This document shows, one piece after another, positions 61,107-64,000 of a stretch of DNA of 64,000 bases. Position numbers and translations under genes: made by a program. Under the pieces are notes generated by a model, which had not been told where the DNA came from, did not search any database, and worked only from the letters and a program-made list of their open reading frames with translations. How positions within the stretch are numbered: the stretch's first letter is position 1; each line of letters opens with the position of its first letter. The stretch is taken from assembly GCF_003947455.1 (NCBI RefSeq), contig NZ_QHJH01000013.1, positions 1 to 64,000 on the forward strand, given 5' to 3'. This DNA is from Streptomyces sp. WAC 04229 (GTDB taxonomy: Bacteria > Actinomycetota > Actinomycetes > Streptomycetales > Streptomycetaceae).

Positions 61107-63682
61107 GCGAGGTCTCCTTCGCTGCTGTGGCCGGCCCGCGGGGCCGGCTGCTCCGCGTGGCCGGGCCGGCGTCCACCGCCGCGCGTCCAGCCGTCGCGGT
61201 AGGCGGTCATGCGGTCCCGCACCGCTTCGGGCGTGCGCTCTTCGTCGCCGTGTGCCTGGGGCGGCCGAGCGGGTTCCGCGGGGCGCCCGTCCCGCAGTTG
61301 GGGCGCGAGGCTGGCCTGGCGTACCCGCCGGGGCAGGTTGTCGGACTCCTCGGCCGGGCCCGGAGTACCGTCTCCGTCTCCGTCTCCGACGCCGTCGGCG
61401 GAGTCGTCAGGGACGTCGGGGGATCGGTGCAGTCGCAAGGCGGGGGCTCCTGGGGGCCGGTTCGGCGCCGTCGTCTCCGCAGTCACTGGTGCGGCGGTCG
61501 TCAGTGCCGGGCGGCCGGACGGTGCGGGCACGGTCTCCCGGTGTGCGGCGGCGTGCGGCACGCGCGCGTACAGGCGCTCCGTGGGTGGGGCCGCCTCGTG
61601 TGCCGCCCCTGGGGAGCGTTCCGCGGCTTTGCCGTGCACGAGCGCGGTGGGTAACAGGACGACGGCGGTGGTACCGCCGTAGGGAGAGGTCTTGAGGTGG
61701 ACCTTGATGTTCTGCCGGGCGGCGAGACGGCTGACGACGAACAGGCCGAGCCGGTCGCTGTCGAACAGGTCGAGTGCCTCGGAGCGGGCGATGCGGTGGT
61801 TGGCCTCGGCGAGACTGTCCTTGCTCATGCCGAGGCCGCGGTCCTCGACCTCGATCGCGTATCCGTTGCCGACGGGTTCTCCGGTGACGCGCACGCGCGT
61901 GTGGGGTGGGGAGAACTGCGCGGCGTTCTCGATGATCTCGGCCAAGAGGTGCGTGAGGTCGGCGACGGCCGCGCCGACGACGGATGCCTCGGGAAGCTGT
62001 CGTACCTCCACACGCGCGTAGTCCTCCACTTCGGAGACGGCCGCACGGACCACGTCGGTGAGGGAGACCGGCATGCGCCAGGCCCGTCCGGGCGCCGCGC
62101 CGGAGAGGATGATCAGGCTCTCGGCGTGTCGCCGCATGCGGGTGGTGAGGTGGTCGAGGCGGAACAGGTCGCTCAGTTCGTCCGGGTCGTCGGAGCGGCG
62201 TTCCATGCTGTCCAGGAGGCTCAGTTGGCGGTGGACGAGGACCTGGCTGCGGCGGGCGAGGTTCACGAAGACGCCGGATATGCCGCTGGCGAGTTCGGCG
62301 CGTTCCACCGCGGCCCGCAGCGCAGCCCGGTGCACGGTGCCCAGGGCTTCGGCGACCTGGCCGGCCTCGTCCTCGGCAGCCGGTTCGGGTGGCGCCTCGG
62401 ACGGGATGTCGATCTCCTCCCCCGCACGCAGTCTGCGCATGGCTTCCGGGAGCTTGTGCCGGGCGATCTCCAGGGCGCTGTTGCGCAGGCTCACCAGCTC
62501 GACCACGAGGCCGCGGCCGATGCGGACGGAGATGACGAGCGAGGCGACGACGGCGAGAAGTCCGAGGAGGACCGCGGCCCCGGCCGGGGTGAGCGCACCG
62601 CGGGTGAACGGGTCGGCCCGGTCGGCAACTCCGCGCGCGGCGTCCCGCTCGATCGTCCGCATGCCGTCCCGCACGCGCGCGTGGGCTTCGTCCCAGGCGG
62701 CGAGGGGTGCTGCCGCCTCGACCGGGCGGTCCTGCGCCGAGGGGTCCAGCAAGGCGTCCTCTGCCTTCCCCACGGTCGTATGGGCGGCGTCTCGGGCGAG
62801 GTCCTGCCAGGCCGCGCGTTCCGAGCCGCGCAGGTCGGTCGCAGCGGACTCGGTGAGGCTCCGTCGCGTGTCGACGGCGCCGGTGAACAGCCGCAGCCGC
62901 TCGCCGTCGAGGCGGCCCGCGAGACGGGCGGCGGCGAGCAGGGCGTTCTCCTGGGCAAGCGCCTCGCCCGCGCGGGCGAACTCGACCAGCACGCGCGCGT
63001 CGGAGCCCAGATCCGCGTCCTGGATTCCGCTCAGCGCGCCGCCCACCCGGAAGGCGGCCGAGATGGCCGTCGTGTACCGGCGGTAGGTGTTCTCCCAGTC
63101 GGTGCGGCGGTCCAGGACGGCGGTGCGCAGTGGTCCCAGACGTTCGGCGCCGGTCACGAACGCGTCGAGCCGCCGTGCCACTCCGGCGGGCAGTTCCTCG
63201 CCGTCGGCGACCGTGTGGCGGTCGCCGAGCCGCAGCTTCGCCACGGCGCGGTCGGTGCGCTCGGACACTTCCCGGTAGTCGGCGTCCGGCACCGCCGACG
63301 GATCGGTGGCGTGACGCACGGCCGCGAGGCGCTCGGCCTGCAGGGCGGCCACGGCCGCGTCGACGGGGGCTCGGACGCCGGCGTCCACGCGCTGCACCTG
63401 CCGCAGTCGGGAGATGTCCTGGGCGGTGGTGACGGTGGCGTACGCCCACAGGGCCAGCAGGGAGACGACGGGCACCATCAGCAGGCAGACGATCCTGGCG
63501 CGCACGGTGCGGGGCTGGACGCGCCCGCGCCACGCGCGCGTGGCGGCCGATTCGGGTGCCTCGCCCGTGGGCTCCGCCGGGCCCTCGTCGGCAGGTGGTC
63601 CGGCGTGCGCGCGACGTCCGCGCGCGGGTCGCCGGGACGGCGTGTCGGCACCGTTTGCGGGGGTCGTACGAGGTGTACGCAT
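61103..63682 (-). CDS. cvnA: Conservon sensor-kinase-like protein CvnA
   Basis: An 859-residue membrane protein: N-terminal helix (IVCLLMVPVVSLLALWAYAT), an extracytoplasmic nitrate-sensor-like helical domain (about 100-350), a second helix near 375, HAMP-like region, then an HSP90-type ATPase: LLAEIIENAAQFSPPHTRV, VEDRGLGMS, LFVVSRLAARQNIKVHL. A long Pro/Arg-rich tail follows. The ATG at 63682 follows GAGGAGGCC exactly; an upstream ATG at 63748 lacks this. First gene of the operon. Confidence 0.93.
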   Translation of the reverse strand: MRTPRTTPANGADTPSRRPARGRRAHAGPPADEGPAEPTGEAPESAATRAWRGRVQPRTVRARIVCLLMVPVVSLLALWAYATVTTAQDISRLRQVQRVDAGVRAPVDAAVAALQAERLAAVRHATDPSAVPDADYREVSERTDRAVAKLRLGDRHTVADGEELPAGVARRLDAFVTGAERLGPLRTAVLDRRTDWENTYRRYTTAISAAFRVGGALSGIQDADLGSDARVLVEFARAGEALAQENALLAAARLAGRLDGERLRLFTGAVDTRRSLTESAATDLRGSERAAWQDLARDAAHTTVGKAEDALLDPSAQDRPVEAAAPLAAWDEAHARVRDGMRTIERDAARGVADRADPFTRGALTPAGAAVLLGLLAVVASLVISVRIGRGLVVELVSLRNSALEIARHKLPEAMRRLRAGEEIDIPSEAPPEPAAEDEAGQVAEALGTVHRAALRAAVERAELASGISGVFVNLARRSQVLVHRQLSLLDSMERRSDDPDELSDLFRLDHLTTRMRRHAESLIILSGAAPGRAWRMPVSLTDVVRAAVSEVEDYARVEVRQLPEASVVGAAVADLTHLLAEIIENAAQFSPPHTRVRVTGEPVGNGYAIEVEDRGLGMSKDSLAEANHRIARSEALDLFDSDRLGLFVVSRLAARQNIKVHLKTSPYGGTTAVVLLPTALVHGKAAERSPGAAHEAAPPTERLYARVPHAAAHRETVPAPSGRPALTTAAPVTAETTAPNRPPGAPALRLHRSPDVPDDSADGVGDGDGDGTPGPAEESDNLPRRVRQASLAPQLRDGRPAEPARPPQAHGDEERTPEAVRDRMTAYRDGWTRGGGRRPGHAEQPAPRAGHSSEGDLA

Positions 63683-63744
63683 GGCCTCCTCGCTCGGGAC
63701 GGGGGTCGGGGCGTGGTCGCCGGGCCGTTGGCGCGGGTCCGCCG

Positions 63745-64000
63745 TCACCGGGCGGTGCTGCCGACGGGGCGGCGGGCAGCGGCGGACGCGTCGCGTTCCC
63801 CCGCCGTCGGTGACAGCGCGACGAAGGCCGAGGTCAGAAAGAGGTAGGACCCGAGGCCGACGGCGAGGGGGAAGATGAACTGCATCGCCGTGGCCCCGGG
63901 GAGCGTCTCGCCCGAGGGCGTGACCCGCACGCTCACCGCGAACATGCCGGTGTAGTGCATGCTGCTCACCGCCGCCCCCATGATCAGTGAGGCGACGGTG
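63745..64000 (-). CDS. MHYT-domain membrane protein, 5' part outside window
   Basis: C-terminal part of a membrane protein, cut by the right edge. SSMHYTGMFAV gives one MHYT motif, the copper-binding repeat of these integral sensors, and FPLAVGLGSYLFLTSAFVAL is a further helix. It ends 62 nt before cvnA on the same strand and may be co-transcribed with the conservon. Confidence 0.88.
   Translation of the reverse strand, partial: TVASLIMGAAVSSMHYTGMFAVSVRVTPSGETLPGATAMQFIFPLAVGLGSYLFLTSAFVALSPTAGERDASAAARRPVGSTAR

Overview
This is about 64 kb of very GC-rich actinobacterial DNA, almost certainly Streptomyces. The evidence is the extreme third-position GC bias, GTG/TTG starts with AGGAGG-type ribosome sites, rare TTA (bldA) codons, a butyrolactone signalling module, a cvn conservon, and actinobacterial families such as DUF5709, DUF6397 and DUF1702. 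No rRNA, tRNA, CRISPR array or prophage was seen.

The left half, from 1 to about 30.5 kb, is an enediyne biosynthetic gene cluster that runs off the left edge. Its core is a 12.2 kb minus-strand operon (28816 down to 16614) in which almost every junction overlaps. The order is unbL (E3), unbV (E4), unbU (E5), the 1954-residue iterative enediyne synthase (KS-AT-ACP-KR-DH-PPTase), a second hotdog thioesterase-like protein, a flavin reductase and a P450. Upstream lie a second DUF1702/UnbL paralogue and an HxlR regulator. To the left are an AraC and a StrR/ParB-type regulator; the latter has a TTA codon at Leu11. Next come a GMC oxidoreductase with its DUF5987 partner, the canonical E10 thioesterase, a DinB-like protein and a very short TyrA-like dehydrogenase. 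This gene set, including the StrR+AraC pair, SgcJ-like protein and SgcC5-like condensation enzyme, resembles the nine-membered C-1027 class. No apoprotein, glycosyltransferase, deoxysugar or epoxide hydrolase gene is visible.

At 1-9 kb is a tailoring block that probably makes a carrier-bound acyl or aminoacyl group and attaches it to the core. It contains a free-standing carrier protein, a free-standing condensation enzyme, two acyl-CoA-dehydrogenase-fold flavin monooxygenases, a PhyH-type oxygenase and a P450 without the usual I-helix threonine. No adenylation enzyme lies in the window. A solute-binding-protein fold without a signal peptide is also encoded here.

From 30.7 to 38.5 kb is a boundary and signalling region: a frameshifted small gene, an IS701-type transposase, a polytopic membrane protein, and a gamma-butyrolactone module. 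The module has a TetR gene, then SDR, HAD-like and AfsA/ScbA genes on the minus strand (AfsA with a TTA codon, HAD with its nucleophile Asp changed to Asn), and a second TetR gene behind an IS630 remnant. From 38.5 to 42.2 kb are a gene-poor stretch, a DHFR/RibD-like gene and overlapping IS5, IS3 and IS256 remnants. One remnant forms the C-terminal coding end of a membrane protein gene.

From 42.2 kb to the right edge the content is ordinary chromosomal: YjbQ, a flavoprotein monooxygenase, MltG, a MarR-linked ABC exporter, an L,D-transpeptidase, a heterodimeric ABC exporter with one consensus and one fully degenerate ATP site, DUF5709, zinc-independent L31, a YdjM-like protein, a DUF3516 helicase, TesB, DUF6397, a roadblock protein, a PPOX flavoprotein, a complete cvnA-B-C-D operon and a partial MHYT protein.
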